A DNA stretch of 64,000 nt from Oerskovia paurometabola (lineage in GTDB: Bacteria > Actinomycetota > Actinomycetes > Actinomycetales > Cellulomonadaceae), in contig NZ_JAFBBV010000001.1 of assembly GCF_016907365.1 (NCBI RefSeq), forward strand, positions 1,364,001 through 1,428,000, given 5' to 3'. Positions within the stretch are counted from its first letter, which is position 1, and each line of letters opens with the position of its first letter. The position numbers and the translations under genes were made by a program. Below the pieces are notes generated by a model. It did no database searches. It worked only from the letters and a program-made list of their open reading frames with translations, and was not told where the DNA came from. Shown piece by piece: positions 1 to 8,950 of the stretch.

Positions 1-673
1 CGGTCACCACGACCTCGGCCTGCGCGAGCAGACGGCGTCCGCGCGCCGTGACGAGCCCGGGGTCGCCGGGTCCGCCGCCCACCAGCGCGACGCTCCCGCG
101 ACCCGCAGCGGGTCGGACCGGCCGCAGCGGGAGCTCGCCGGTCGCCAGGAGGGCGTCGATCGCGTCTCGGACGCGCTGGGCGCGTCGGGGGTCGCGGCCG
201 GCGTTCACGGCCACGACGACCTCGGTCGTGGCGGTCGTGGCAGCGGAGGTGGTGTCGTCCGCCACGGTCACCCGGGCCACGGCCGGGACCCACGCGCTCC
301 CGGCCTCGGCGTCACCCGCGCTCACACAGAAGACGCGCAGCGCCTCGGCCTCGGCCGCGACGGCCGCGTCGACCTCGGAGGAGCCGGTCGCGGTGTGCAC
401 GAGCCACGCGCCCTCGAGGTCTCCTGGCCGGAACGAGCGCGCCTCCCAGGCCACCGACCCGGCCGCGCCGGGCCCGTCGGGGCGAGCGGCGCCGTCGGGC
501 AGGGGAGCGACCAGCAGCGCCAGGTCCTCGCAGACCTCCGGCGCGACGACACGCACGTGCGCGCCCGCGAGGACGAGCGACCGGGTCCGCCGCGCGGCGA
601 CCGGGCCGCCGCCCACGACGACCACGAGACGGCCCGCGATCCGCAGACCGAGGGGGTAGAGCTCAGGGTTCAT
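1..673 (-). CDS. cysG: Siroheme synthase (precorrin-2 dehydrogenase / uroporphyrinogen-III methyltransferase), 3' end outside window
   Basis: Makes siroheme, the prosthetic group of the sulfite reductase encoded upstream in the same operon. The 224 codons present begin with an NAD-binding glycine-rich loop (VVVVGGGPVAARR, about residues 17-29) typical of the CysG/Met8 dehydrogenase-ferrochelatase domain. From about residue 195 they enter the methyltransferase domain with its signature GGGPGDPGLVT. The rest of the methyltransferase lies left of the window. The ATG at 671-673 follows the permease stop by 7 nt, so the gene is probably cotranscribed with it. A copy of the dispersed 17-bp repeat (484-500) lies in a Pro/Gly/Ala-rich stretch. 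The fold order supports a fused enzyme rather than separate CysG halves. Confidence 0.9.
   Translation of the reverse strand, partial: MNPELYPLGLRIAGRLVVVVGGGPVAARRTRSLVLAGAHVRVVAPEVCEDLALLVAPLPDGAARPDGPGAAGSVAWEARSFRPGDLEGAWLVHTATGSSEVDAAVAAEAEALRVFCVSAGDAEAGSAWVPAVARVTVADDTTSAATTATTEVVVAVNAGRDPRRAQRVRDAIDALLATGELPLRPVRPAAGRGSVALVGGGPGDPGLVTARGRRLLAQAEVVVT
484..500. repeat. Dispersed 17-bp repeat GAGCGGCGCCGTCGGGC (one of six exact copies)
   Basis: Exact copies: 484-500, 7074-7090, 14509-14525, 27779-27795, 27808-27824 and 59133-59149. Copies with one mismatch: 8821-8837 and 62603-62619. Shorter cores of 13-15 bp: 18137, 20949, 20997, 23587, 26364 and 46076. Found on both strands, in hairpins and inside genes. 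Confidence 0.8.
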
Positions 674-680
674 GCGCCCA

Positions 681-1748
681 TCATCGCCCGAAAGCGGCGG
701 TGGCCAGCTCACGCCGGCGCAGCAGCCACCCCGAGCCCTTGCCGGCCGACGTCTCGGGGGCCAGGCCCCGACGACGCAGCATCGACTTCTCGACCGGGGC
801 GAAGAACAGCAGCTCGATGACCATGCCGACCACGAGGATCAGCAGGATCGCCGTGAAGACGAGCGCCATGTCGGACAGCTCGCGCCCCTGCTGGAGGAAC
901 GCGCCCAGCCCGAACCCGATCCCGCCGCCGACCGCGATGATCTCCGCGGCCATGAGCGAGCGCCACGAGAACGCCCAGCCCTGCTTGAGGCCCGCGAGGT
1001 AGCCGGGGAAGGCCGCGGGGAGGATGACGTCCTTGATCATCTGGAAGCGGCCCGCGCCCAGGACCTGACCCACGCGCCGGTACAGCGGCGGCACCTGGTC
1101 CACGCCCGACACGATCCCGTTGATGATCGAGGGCACCGCGCCCATGAGGATCACGAAGTACACCGTGGCGTCGGACAGCCCGAACCAGATGATGCCCGCG
1201 GGCACCCAGGCGACCGACGGCAGCACCTGCAGGCCCGTGATGATGGGCCCGAACGAGACGCGCACCCAGCGCACGCGGGCCACGAGGATGCCGAGCGGCG
1301 TGCCGATCGCGACGGCCGCGAGGAAGCCCAGGACGCCGCGCTCGAGGCTCGTCCCGAGGGCCTGCCACAGCGTGCCGCTCTCCGCGGCGCGTGTGACGGC
1401 CTCCCAGACCTGCTCGGGGCCGGGCAGGTTGTAGATGGGCTGGACCTCGAGCCACACGAGGGTCTGCCAGACGGCGAGCAGGATCGCGATCGCGAGGACC
1501 GGCGGGTAGACGGCGTGGAACGCCGTGGACCACCGGCTCGCGGTGGGGGCGACGGTCGTCTGGAGGGCGTCGAGTCCCGCCTCGATGTCGCTCACGTCCT
1601 TGGCGTGCCCGACGGCGGCCCCCGCCTCGCGCGGACCGGTCGCGACGGCGTCGCGCGTCTCGGGCGAGTGCCCGGACGCGTCCGGGCCAGGCAGGGCGCC
1701 GTCGCGCGGGGCCAGGGTCTCGGTGCTCTTCGACGTCTCAGACGGCAT
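681..1748 (-). CDS. ABC transporter permease, sulfonate/nitrate/taurine type (SsuC/TauC-like)
   Basis: Inner-membrane permease of 355 residues. A hydrophilic N-terminal tail of about 85 residues is followed by around six membrane segments of the BPD_transp_1 fold; the coupling-helix region reads LPAAFPGYLAGLKQGWAFSW. The ATG at 1746-1748 overlaps the end of the ATPase gene by 11 nt, which decides the start and implies translational coupling. With the ATPase and lipoprotein upstream it forms a complete importer. The family imports alkanesulfonates, taurine, nitrate or sulfate. Its place inside the sulfate-reduction operon argues for a sulfur oxyanion or sulfonate, but substrate cannot be read from the permease. 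Confidence 0.9.
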   Translation of the reverse strand: MPSETSKSTETLAPRDGALPGPDASGHSPETRDAVATGPREAGAAVGHAKDVSDIEAGLDALQTTVAPTASRWSTAFHAVYPPVLAIAILLAVWQTLVWLEVQPIYNLPGPEQVWEAVTRAAESGTLWQALGTSLERGVLGFLAAVAIGTPLGILVARVRWVRVSFGPIITGLQVLPSVAWVPAGIIWFGLSDATVYFVILMGAVPSIINGIVSGVDQVPPLYRRVGQVLGAGRFQMIKDVILPAAFPGYLAGLKQGWAFSWRSLMAAEIIAVGGGIGFGLGAFLQQGRELSDMALVFTAILLILVVGMVIELLFFAPVEKSMLRRRGLAPETSAGKGSGWLLRRRELATAAFGR

Positions 1749-2562
1749 GACGGCGGATCTCCTCACGGAGGTCGTTGGTGATCTCGGTCGCGAGGCGCGA
1801 CGCGGCGGCGGCCTCGATGCTGCGCTGCTCGTCGGCCCCGTACACGTCGACGTCCCACTCGCGCACGATGCGCCCGGGGCGCGACGACATGAGCAGCACG
1901 CGCTGCCCGAGCCGCACGGCCTCGCGGACGTTGTGCGTGATGAACACGATCGTGCGGCCCGTCTGCTCCCAGACGCGTTCGAGCTCGTCGTGCAGCAGGT
2001 CACGGGTGATGGCGTCGAGCGCCGCGAACGGCTCGTCCATGAGCAGGACGTCCCGCTCCTGGGCGAGCGAGCGGGCCAGCGCGACGCGCTGGCGCATGCC
2101 GCCCGAGAGCTCGTGGACGCGCTTGTCGCCCGAACCGTCGAGCCGCACGAGCGAGAGCAGCTCAGCGGCCCGCTCGCGGCGCTCGGAGCGGGGCACGCCC
2201 CGGAACTTCAGGGCGAGCTCGATGTTGCGGCTCGCGGTGAGCCAGGGGAACAGCGCGGACTCCTGGAACATCAGGGCCGCGCCGTCCCCGGCGACCTCCA
2301 CGTCCCCCGTGGTCGGGCGCTCGAGACCCGCGACGATGTTGAGCAGCGTCGACTTGCCGCAGCCGGAGGCTCCGAGCAGGCAGACGAACTCGCCCTGCGC
2401 GATGTCCAGGTCGATCCCGTCGAGCACCGGGGCGCCGTCGGGGGAGAACCGCTTGGACACGCCGCGCAGGCGGACGCCGGTCGTGGGGGTGTCGACCTCG
2501 CTCGGGGCCGTTGCGTCTGCTCCGGTCGGGGTGCCCGTGCGGGCGGGGGACGTGGTGGTCAT
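1738..2562 (-). CDS. ABC transporter ATP-binding protein, sulfonate/nitrate type (SsuB/TauB-like)
   Basis: Energises the neighbouring permease. In 274 residues it shows Walker A GASGCGKST (about residues 69-77), the ABC signature LSGGMRQR, Walker B VLLMDEPF and a switch histidine in FITHNVREA, all intact. The N-terminal 30 residues are a hydrophilic linker not needed for the fold. The start at 2562 lies 4 nt after the lipoprotein stop, and its own stop overlaps the permease start. LSGGMRQR and FITHNVREA are typical of the SsuB/TauB/NrtD branch. Confidence 0.93.
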   Translation of the reverse strand: MTTTSPARTGTPTGADATAPSEVDTPTTGVRLRGVSKRFSPDGAPVLDGIDLDIAQGEFVCLLGASGCGKSTLLNIVAGLERPTTGDVEVAGDGAALMFQESALFPWLTASRNIELALKFRGVPRSERRERAAELLSLVRLDGSGDKRVHELSGGMRQRVALARSLAQERDVLLMDEPFAALDAITRDLLHDELERVWEQTGRTIVFITHNVREAVRLGQRVLLMSSRPGRIVREWDVDVYGADEQRSIEAAAASRLATEITNDLREEIRRHAV

Positions 2563-2566
2563 CGTG

Positions 2567-3697
2567 CTACTCCTTGCCGAGACCTGCGGCGGAGACGGTC
2601 GGCTGACCGGCCTCCTTCAGCACCTTGTTGAGGAGGCTCAGGTCGTAGATGCCGTCGAGGTCCGCCTCGGTGGTGGTCCCGGCCGTCACGCCGTCCTCGA
2701 GCAGGGTGTTGAGCGTGCCCGCGAGCGGGTCCGTCGTGAAGGTGATGTTGGTGAAGGCGCGGTCGAGGACCGCGTCCGACAGGGGCTTGCCGGCGATCTT
2801 CTCGATCTCGCCGTTGACGAGCGGCTTGGCCTCGTCCGGGTTGGCGTTGAGCCAGTCGATCGCCGCGACCTCGCCGCGCAGGAGCGCCTCGACGGTCTCC
2901 GGGTGCTCTTCGAGGAAGTCGGTGCGGACGATGAGGTGCGTGGTGAGGAACTGGCCGTCGTCCCACAGGTCCTTCTCGTCGACCAGGACGTGGGCGCCCG
3001 CGTCGAGCACGAGGCGCGAGGCCCAGGGCTCGGGCAGCCAGCCACCGTCGAGCTCGCCGTTCTGGAACAGCGTGAGGGTCTGGGCGTTCTCGGTCGGGGT
3101 GACCGCGACGTCTCCGCCTCCCTGGATGTCGTTCTTCAGGCCGTTCTCGGTGAGCCAGGCGCGCAGCGCGACGTCCTGGGTCCCGCCGAGCTGGGGTGAG
3201 GCGATCTTGGTGCCCTTGAGGTCGGCGGCCGTGTCGATCCCGTCGCGCACGACGAGCTGGGCCCCGCCCGACGTCGAGCCCGCGATGATGCGCACGGCCT
3301 CTCCGTTCGACTTCACGAAGTTGTTGATCGCGGGGTTGGGGCCGATGAACGTGGCGTCGATGGCCCCCGCGTTGAGGGCCTCGATCGCGGCGGGTCCGGC
3401 GTTGAACACCTGGGTCGAGAGCTTGGTGTCGCCCAGGGCTTCCTCGAACTGTCCGCCGGCGACCCCGACGAGGGCCGGGGCGTGCGTGACGTTGGCGAAG
3501 TAGCCGAGGCGCAGCTCGTCGGCGGGGCCGCTCGAGGCGTCGGGGCTGTCGGCGGCGTCGGACGTGCCCGTGGAGCAGGCGGAGAGCAGGAGCAGCGGTG
3601 CGACGGCGAGCGCGGCGACCGCGGAGCGGGTCCGGGCGAAGCGGTGTCGTGACGTGCCGGCTCGGGTCGTGCGGGTCGGGCGGGACGACGTGTTCAT
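2567..3697 (-). CDS. ABC transporter substrate-binding lipoprotein, sulfonate/nitrate type (SsuA-like)
   Basis: Extracytoplasmic receptor of 376 residues anchored by lipid. A basic N-region and hydrophobic core lead to the lipobox LLSAC near residue 41. The mature part resembles the NMT1/SsuA periplasmic fold: LRLGYFANVTHAPALVG early, an AGAIDATFIGPNPAINNF ligand-loop segment, and GGWLPEPWASRLV later. It begins the distal half of the operon, 129 nt after cysN, with a hairpin in that gap. No sulfonate monooxygenase (ssuD) or taurine dioxygenase (tauD) gene is in the window, so the ligand may be sulfate itself. The ATG is preceded by the purine-rich AGAAGGACC at a normal distance. Confidence 0.9.
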   Translation of the reverse strand: MNTSSRPTRTTRAGTSRHRFARTRSAVAALAVAPLLLLSACSTGTSDAADSPDASSGPADELRLGYFANVTHAPALVGVAGGQFEEALGDTKLSTQVFNAGPAAIEALNAGAIDATFIGPNPAINNFVKSNGEAVRIIAGSTSGGAQLVVRDGIDTAADLKGTKIASPQLGGTQDVALRAWLTENGLKNDIQGGGDVAVTPTENAQTLTLFQNGELDGGWLPEPWASRLVLDAGAHVLVDEKDLWDDGQFLTTHLIVRTDFLEEHPETVEALLRGEVAAIDWLNANPDEAKPLVNGEIEKIAGKPLSDAVLDRAFTNITFTTDPLAGTLNTLLEDGVTAGTTTEADLDGIYDLSLLNKVLKEAGQPTVSAAGLGKE

Positions 3698-3800
3698 GGT
3701 GGGTCCTTCTGGATGGTCGGTGGTTGCCTGGCGGTGGACGTGTCGAGTCCCGGCAGCGCCGATCCGTGCGGTACGCGATCCGAGGGCCCGGTGGTCCGGG

Positions 3801-3822
3801 CCCCGACCTGCGGTGGTCGGGG
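3801..3822 (-). terminator. Hairpin after cysN
   Basis: Perfect 8-bp inverted repeat, arms 3801-3808 and 3815-3822, loop 6 nt, starting 4 nt after the cysN stop. There is no U tract. It could reduce read-through into the transporter genes or protect the upstream mRNA end. Confidence 0.45.
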
Positions 3823-3826
3823 GACC

Positions 3827-5176
3827 TCAGATCGCGTACTGCACGGGACGCTGCGAAGGACATCGCACGGCCGCCAGGGCGTCTCCGACCATTCCTGCTG
3901 CGAGGGTGCCGCCGTCCTGACCGTCGATCAGGAGGAAGGCACCGGTGCGGCGCGAGGTGACGTACTCCTCGGCCGCGACGGGTGAGGCGAGGCGCAGGGT
4001 GACGCGCCCGATGTCGTTGAGCTCGAGCGCCTCCGCGGGCTCGAGCTCGGCGGTGTCGAGGTCCAGGCGCCCGACGACGTCGCGCACCACGGCCTGCACG
4101 GTGCGGGTCGTGTGCTTGAGCAGCACGCGGGTGCCGGGGCGCAGCGTCTTGTCGCTGAGCCACGCGACGGTGCCCTCGACGTCCTGCGTGACCTGCGGGG
4201 CGTCGGCTGCCGCCGCGATGAGGTCGCCGCGGGCGATGTCGATCTCGTCCGTGAGGCGGATCGTGACCGACTGCGGGGCGAAGGCCTCGGCGAGCGTGCC
4301 GTCAGCCGTGTCGATGCCCTCGACCGTGCTCTTCTTCCCGCTGGGCAGGACCACGACCTCGTCGCCCACGCGGACCACGCCCGAGGCGATCTGGCCCGCG
4401 TACCCGCGGTAGTCGCGGAACCGCTCCTCGAGGGCCGCGCCCTGGGGGCGCAGGACGACCTGGACGGGGAAGCGGAAGGCCTCGGTGTCGGGCGTCTCGG
4501 CCGCGGGGAGCTCCTCGAGCAGGTCGAGCAGGCTCGGTCCGTCGTACCAGGGCGTCCTGCCGTCGGGGCCGCCCGAGCGGTCGACGACGTTGACGCCCTC
4601 GAGCGCCGAGACGGGCAGCGTGAGGATGTGCGCGACGCCGAGCGAGGCCGCGGCCTCGCGGATCTGGCCCGCGAGCTCCTCGTAGCGCTCCTGGCTGTAG
4701 TCGACCAGGTCGATCTTGTTGACGGCGACGATCACGTGGGGCACGCGCAGGAGGCTCGCGACCGCGAGGTGGCGGCGCGTCTGCTCGAGCAGTCCCTTGC
4801 GGGCGTCGATGAGCAGCACGACGACGTCGGCCGTCGAGGCCCCCGTGACGGTGTTGCGCGTGTACTGCACGTGCCCGGGGCAGTCGGCCAGGATGAACGA
4901 GCGCTTGGCCGTCGCGAAGTAGCGGTAGGCGACGTCGATCGTGATGCCCTGCTCGCGCTCGGCGCGCAGGCCGTCGGTCAGCAGCGCGAGGTCGGCCGTG
5001 GCGAGGCCGCGGTCGCGCGAGACGCGCTCGACGGCGTCGAGCTGGTCCGCGAGGACGGACTTGGAGTCGAACAGCAGACGGCCGACGAGCGTCGACTTCC
5101 CGTCGTCGACGGACCCGGCGGTCGCGAGGCGCAGCAGGGTGCTCGTGGGCAGCGGGGGCGTGGTGGTGGCGCTCAC
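3827..5176 (-). CDS. cysN: Sulfate adenylyltransferase subunit 1 (GTPase subunit)
   Basis: GTPase of the ATP sulfurylase CysDN, which converts sulfate and ATP to adenosine 5'-phosphosulfate. The 449 residues show the EF-Tu-like G motifs in order: GSVDDGKST (about 21-29), DCPGH (about 96-100) and NKID (about 152-155), then two beta-barrel domains. The length fits the single-function CysN; there is no fused APS kinase (CysC). The frame stays open further upstream, but the GTG at 5174-5176 is chosen because it overlaps the cysD stop by one base (TAGTG), placing the SD sequence (GGAGGGG) inside cysD. Absence of an APS kinase agrees with the direct APS-reductase route indicated by CysH. Confidence 0.95.
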   Translation of the reverse strand: MSATTTPPLPTSTLLRLATAGSVDDGKSTLVGRLLFDSKSVLADQLDAVERVSRDRGLATADLALLTDGLRAEREQGITIDVAYRYFATAKRSFILADCPGHVQYTRNTVTGASTADVVVLLIDARKGLLEQTRRHLAVASLLRVPHVIVAVNKIDLVDYSQERYEELAGQIREAAASLGVAHILTLPVSALEGVNVVDRSGGPDGRTPWYDGPSLLDLLEELPAAETPDTEAFRFPVQVVLRPQGAALEERFRDYRGYAGQIASGVVRVGDEVVVLPSGKKSTVEGIDTADGTLAEAFAPQSVTIRLTDEIDIARGDLIAAAADAPQVTQDVEGTVAWLSDKTLRPGTRVLLKHTTRTVQAVVRDVVGRLDLDTAELEPAEALELNDIGRVTLRLASPVAAEEYVTSRRTGAFLLIDGQDGGTLAAGMVGDALAAVRCPSQRPVQYAI

Positions 5177-6225
5177 TAGAAGTACCCCTCCTTCTTGCGG
5201 TCTTCCATGGCGGCTTCGGAGATCCGGTCGTCGGCGCGCGTGGCGCCGCGCTCGGTGATGCGGGTCGCAGCGACCTCGGTGATGACGTCGTCGACCGTGT
5301 AGGAGTCGGATTCGACCGCGCCCGTGCACGACATGTCGCCCACGGTCCGGTAGCGCACGGTCTCGGTGCGGACGTTCGCGGCCTCGGCGTCGTTGCGCGG
5401 CTGGGAGTACGGTCCGACGGCGAGCAGCATGCCGTCGCGCTCGAAGACCTCGCGCTCGTGCGCGTAGTAGAGGCTGGGCAGGTCGATCTTCTCGGCCGCG
5501 ATGTAGCGCCAGATGTCGAGCTCGGTCCAGTTGCTCAGCGGGAACGCGCGGACGTGCTCGCCCGGGCGGTGGCGGCCGTTGTACAGGTTCCACAGCTCGG
5601 GCCGCTGGTTGCGCGGGTCCCACTGGCCGAACTCGTCGCGCAGCGAGATGACGCGCTCCTTGGCGCGCGCCTTCTCCTCGTCGCGGCGGCCGCCACCGAA
5701 CACGGCGTCGAACTTGTGGCCCGTGATGGCGTCGAGCAGCGGTTGGGTCTGGAGCGGGTTGCGCGTGCCGTCGGCGCGCTCCAGGAGGCGGCCGTCGTCG
5801 AGGTAGTCCTGGACGGACGCGACCTCGAGGCGGGCGCCGAGGCGCTCGACGGTCGCGTCGCGGTACGCGAGGACCTCGGGGAAGTTGTGCCCCGTGTCGA
5901 CGTGCAGCAGCGGGAACGGCACGGGGGCGGGCCAGAACGCCTTGGTCGCCAGGTGCAGCATGACGACCGAGTCCTTGCCGCCGCTGAAGAGCAGCACGGG
6001 GCGCTCGAACTCCGCGACGACCTCGCGGATGATGTGGACGGCCTCGGACTCGAGGGACTCGAGCTGCGTGAGGCGGTAGGTGGGGGCGGAATCGGTGGTC
6101 TCCGTGGGGGAGGCCGGTGGGGCGAGGGGGGCGGTCAAGGCGTCGCTCTTCTCGTCGGGGTGCGTGGGGTGGTCGGTCGGCACGTCGGTGGGCACCGTCC
6201 GGTGGTGCGTGGTCGCGGCGCTCAT
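5176..6225 (-). CDS. cysD: Sulfate adenylyltransferase subunit 2
   Basis: Catalytic PP-loop ATP pyrophosphatase subunit of CysDN. The 349 residues include a poorly ordered N-terminal extension of about 55 residues, then YRLTQLESLESEAVHIIRE and the PP-loop LLFSGGKDSVVMLHLA. Family blocks HVDTGHNFPEV, FGGGRRDEEKARAKER and FPLSNWTELDIWRYI follow, ending in DRKKEGYF. The ATG overlaps the cysH stop as ATGA, and the gene shares one base with cysN, so four genes from sir to cysN are translationally chained. Confidence 0.96.
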   Translation of the reverse strand: MSAATTHHRTVPTDVPTDHPTHPDEKSDALTAPLAPPASPTETTDSAPTYRLTQLESLESEAVHIIREVVAEFERPVLLFSGGKDSVVMLHLATKAFWPAPVPFPLLHVDTGHNFPEVLAYRDATVERLGARLEVASVQDYLDDGRLLERADGTRNPLQTQPLLDAITGHKFDAVFGGGRRDEEKARAKERVISLRDEFGQWDPRNQRPELWNLYNGRHRPGEHVRAFPLSNWTELDIWRYIAAEKIDLPSLYYAHEREVFERDGMLLAVGPYSQPRNDAEAANVRTETVRYRTVGDMSCTGAVESDSYTVDDVITEVAATRITERGATRADDRISEAAMEDRKKEGYF

Positions 6226-7136
6226 ACGTGGAGCCCGCACTCGGTCTTGTCGAGCCCGGCCCACCGGCCTGCGCGCGGGTCCTCGCCGGGGGCGACGCGG
6301 CGCGTGCAGGGCGCGCAGCCGATCGAGGGGTACCCGTCGTTGAGGAGCGGGTTGAGGACGACCTGGTGGTCGGCCGCGTAGCCGAGCAGGTCGTCGAAGG
6401 ACCAGGCGGCGAGCGGGTTGATCTTGACGAGCCCGTTCTTCTCGTCCCAGGTCACGAGCGGGGTGTTGGTGCGGGTCGGGGCCTCGTCGCGGCGCACGCC
6501 CGTGACCCAGACCTCGTACTCGCCGAGCGTGCGGGTCAGGGGCTCGACCTTGCGCATCGCGCAGCACGCGGCGGGGTCGCGCGACCAGAGGTCCTTGCCG
6601 TGCGCCTCGTCCTGCTGGGCCACGGTGAGCTGCGGCAGGACGTCGACGATCGTGACCTCCATCTGCTGCTCGACGGCGTCGCGCGTGCCCGAGGTCTCGG
6701 GGAAGTGGTAGCCGGTCTCGAGGAACAGGACGTCGACCCAGGGGGCCTGTTGCGCGACGACGTGCGGCAGGACCGCGTCGGCCATGGAGCACGCGACGGC
6801 GATCGAGTCGCCGAACTCGCGCACGGCCCAGGCGACGACCTGCTCGGCGGTCGCCTCGTCCGGGGCCCCCAGGCCAGAACCGTGGAGCTCGGCCTGACCG
6901 CGCTCGACGATCGCACGCAGCTCGTCGGCCGACCGCTGGGGGCGGGCGTTCTGGGCGCGCCGGGCCGCGTGCGCGGCCCTGGACTCGGCGCGCGCCTCGG
7001 TGCGTGCCCTGGCGGCCGCGCGCAGGGCGGCGAGCGGGTCGCCGCCGGTCGCCGTGCCCGCAGCGCCCACGGTGCCCGACGGCGCCGCTCCGGCAGGGTG
7101 CGCGGCCCCGCCCGGGTTCGTGGTCGTCCCGCTCAT
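6222..7136 (-). CDS. cysH: Phosphoadenylyl/adenylyl-sulfate reductase, iron-sulfur (APS) type
   Basis: Reduces activated sulfate to sulfite using thioredoxin. In 304 residues the C-terminal catalytic motif ECGLH is present (Cys300). Cys191-Cys192 and Cys274/Cys277 supply the 4Fe-4S ligands that mark the APS-specific branch; PAPS-specific CysH lacks them. So the pathway is sulfate to APS to sulfite with no PAPS step, matching the lack of CysC in the operon. About 85 N-terminal residues are Ala/Gly/Arg-rich and carry a copy of the dispersed 17-bp repeat (7074-7090). The start overlaps the sir stop as ATGA. Confidence 0.95.
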   Translation of the reverse strand: MSGTTTNPGGAAHPAGAAPSGTVGAAGTATGGDPLAALRAAARARTEARAESRAAHAARRAQNARPQRSADELRAIVERGQAELHGSGLGAPDEATAEQVVAWAVREFGDSIAVACSMADAVLPHVVAQQAPWVDVLFLETGYHFPETSGTRDAVEQQMEVTIVDVLPQLTVAQQDEAHGKDLWSRDPAACCAMRKVEPLTRTLGEYEVWVTGVRRDEAPTRTNTPLVTWDEKNGLVKINPLAAWSFDDLLGYAADHQVVLNPLLNDGYPSIGCAPCTRRVAPGEDPRAGRWAGLDKTECGLHV

Positions 7137-8950
7137 CGCAGCGACTCCTCGTCCGCGCGGTGCGCCCACTGGGCGAAGCTCTCCTCGCCGTCCTTCTCCT
7201 TCTCGAACTGGCGCACGACGCGCTCGACGTACTCGGGCAGGTCGTCGTTGGTGACCTTGAGGCCGCGCACGGTCCGGCCGAGGCCGGCCTCCGCGCGGTC
7301 GTCCGAGGTCAGGCCGCCGCCCAGGTGGACCTGGAACCCGGGGACCTGGTTGCCGTCGTCGTCCATCACGAGCTGGCCCTTGAGGCCGATGTCCGCGGTC
7401 TGGATGCGGGCGCAGGAGTTGGGGCAGCCGTTGATGTGCAGCGAGAGCGGCTTCATCGCGGAGAGGTCGCCGAGGCGCTTCTCGAGGTCGTCGATCGCGC
7501 GGCTCGCCGCGGCCTTGGTCTCGACGATCGCGAGCTTGCAGTACTCGATGCCCGTGCACGCGATGGTGCTGCGGCGGAACGGGCTCGGGTTCGCGTCGAG
7601 GCCCTGCTCCTTGAGCCCGGACACGACACGCTCGAGGTGCTCGTCGGGGACGTCGAGCACGAGCAGCTTCTGGTGCGGGGTGAATCGCACGCGGTGCGAC
7701 CCGGCCGACTCGGCGAGGTCCGCGACGGCCGCGAGGATGCTCCCCGAGACGCGGCCGACGTAGGGAGCGGCGCCGATGTAGTTGAGGCCGTCCTTCTGCT
7801 TGTGCACGCCGACGTGGTCGCCCGGCTGGGACGGCTGCGGGGCGGGCGGGCCGTCGGGCAGCGCGTAGCCCAGGTACTCGGTCTCGAGCACCTCGCGGAA
7901 CTTCGCCGGTCCCCAGTCGGCGAGCAGGAACTTCAGGCGGGCCTTGTTGCGCAGGCGCCGGTAGCCGTAGTCGCGGAAGATCTGGACGACCCCGTGCCAC
8001 ACGTCGGCCACCTGCTCCTCGGTGACGAACGCGCCGAGGCGCTCGCCCAGCCGGGGGTTGGCGGACAGGCCGCCGCCGACCCACACGTCGAAGCCGACGC
8101 CGAGCTCGGGGTGCTCGAGCGCGACGAAGCCCACGTCGTTGATCTCGTGGACCACGTCCTGGGAGGGGTGGCCCGTCACGGCGGTCTTGAACTTGCGGGG
8201 CAGGTTCGCGAGCTCGGGGACCCCGATGTACTTGTCGGTGATCTCCTTGATGACCCGGGCGGGGTCGATCAGCTCGTCCGCGGCGATCCCGGCGACCGGG
8301 CTGCCCAGGACGACGCGCGGCACGTCGCCGCAGGCCTCGGTCGTCTGCAGCCCCACGGACTCGAGCCGGCGCCAGATCTCGGGGACGTCCTCGACCTCGA
8401 CCCAGTGGAGCTGGATGTTCTGGCGGTCCGTGATGTCGGCGCTGTCGCGGCCGAAGTCGCGCGAGATGTCCGCGATGACGCGCAGCTGCTCGGTCGTGAC
8501 CGCGCCACCGTCGATGCGGACGCGGAGCATGAAGTACTTGTCCTCGAGCTCGTGCGGCTCGAGCGCCGCGGTGCGCCCGCCGTCGATCCCGCGCTTGCGC
8601 TGCGTGTACAGGCCCCACCAGCGAAAGCGTCCGTGCAGGTCGTCGCCCGTGATCGAGTCGAAGCCCTCGCGCGAGTAGACGTCCTCGATGCGCTGGCGCA
8701 CCGAGAGGCCGCCGTCCTCCTGCTTCCACTTCTCGTTGCCGTTGAGCGGCTCCTTGCCGTCGACGGCCCACTGGCCGTTGGGCCGGGCGACGCGCGCGGG
8801 GCGGGCCGGGCGCTCGGGGCGAGCGGCGGCGTCGGGCACCTGCGAGGTGGACTCGGTGCCGGCGCTCGGGCCGACCGGTGCGGGGGTGCTGCTGCCTGCC
8901 GGCTGACCGGCGACCGGGGTCGCGTCAGTGGCGGTGTTCGGCGGCGTCAT
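7133..8950 (-). CDS. sir: Ferredoxin-dependent assimilatory sulfite reductase (nitrite/sulfite reductase family)
   Basis: Six-electron reduction of sulfite to sulfide with siroheme and a 4Fe-4S cluster. The 605-residue protein has the internal two-fold arrangement of the family. Cluster and siroheme ligands are CTGIEYC (Cys465, Cys471) and NGCPNSC (Cys509, Cys513). The first 60 residues are a Pro/Ala-rich extension. Similar to mycobacterial NirA/SirA, so ferredoxin is the likely donor; no CysJ flavoprotein is present. The ATG at 8948-8950 has a strong SD (GAGGAG, 8955-8960) that is complementary to part of the upstream leader peptide gene. First structural gene of the cys operon. Confidence 0.94.
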   Translation of the reverse strand: MTPPNTATDATPVAGQPAGSSTPAPVGPSAGTESTSQVPDAAARPERPARPARVARPNGQWAVDGKEPLNGNEKWKQEDGGLSVRQRIEDVYSREGFDSITGDDLHGRFRWWGLYTQRKRGIDGGRTAALEPHELEDKYFMLRVRIDGGAVTTEQLRVIADISRDFGRDSADITDRQNIQLHWVEVEDVPEIWRRLESVGLQTTEACGDVPRVVLGSPVAGIAADELIDPARVIKEITDKYIGVPELANLPRKFKTAVTGHPSQDVVHEINDVGFVALEHPELGVGFDVWVGGGLSANPRLGERLGAFVTEEQVADVWHGVVQIFRDYGYRRLRNKARLKFLLADWGPAKFREVLETEYLGYALPDGPPAPQPSQPGDHVGVHKQKDGLNYIGAAPYVGRVSGSILAAVADLAESAGSHRVRFTPHQKLLVLDVPDEHLERVVSGLKEQGLDANPSPFRRSTIACTGIEYCKLAIVETKAAASRAIDDLEKRLGDLSAMKPLSLHINGCPNSCARIQTADIGLKGQLVMDDDGNQVPGFQVHLGGGLTSDDRAEAGLGRTVRGLKVTNDDLPEYVERVVRQFEKEKDGEESFAQWAHRADEESLR

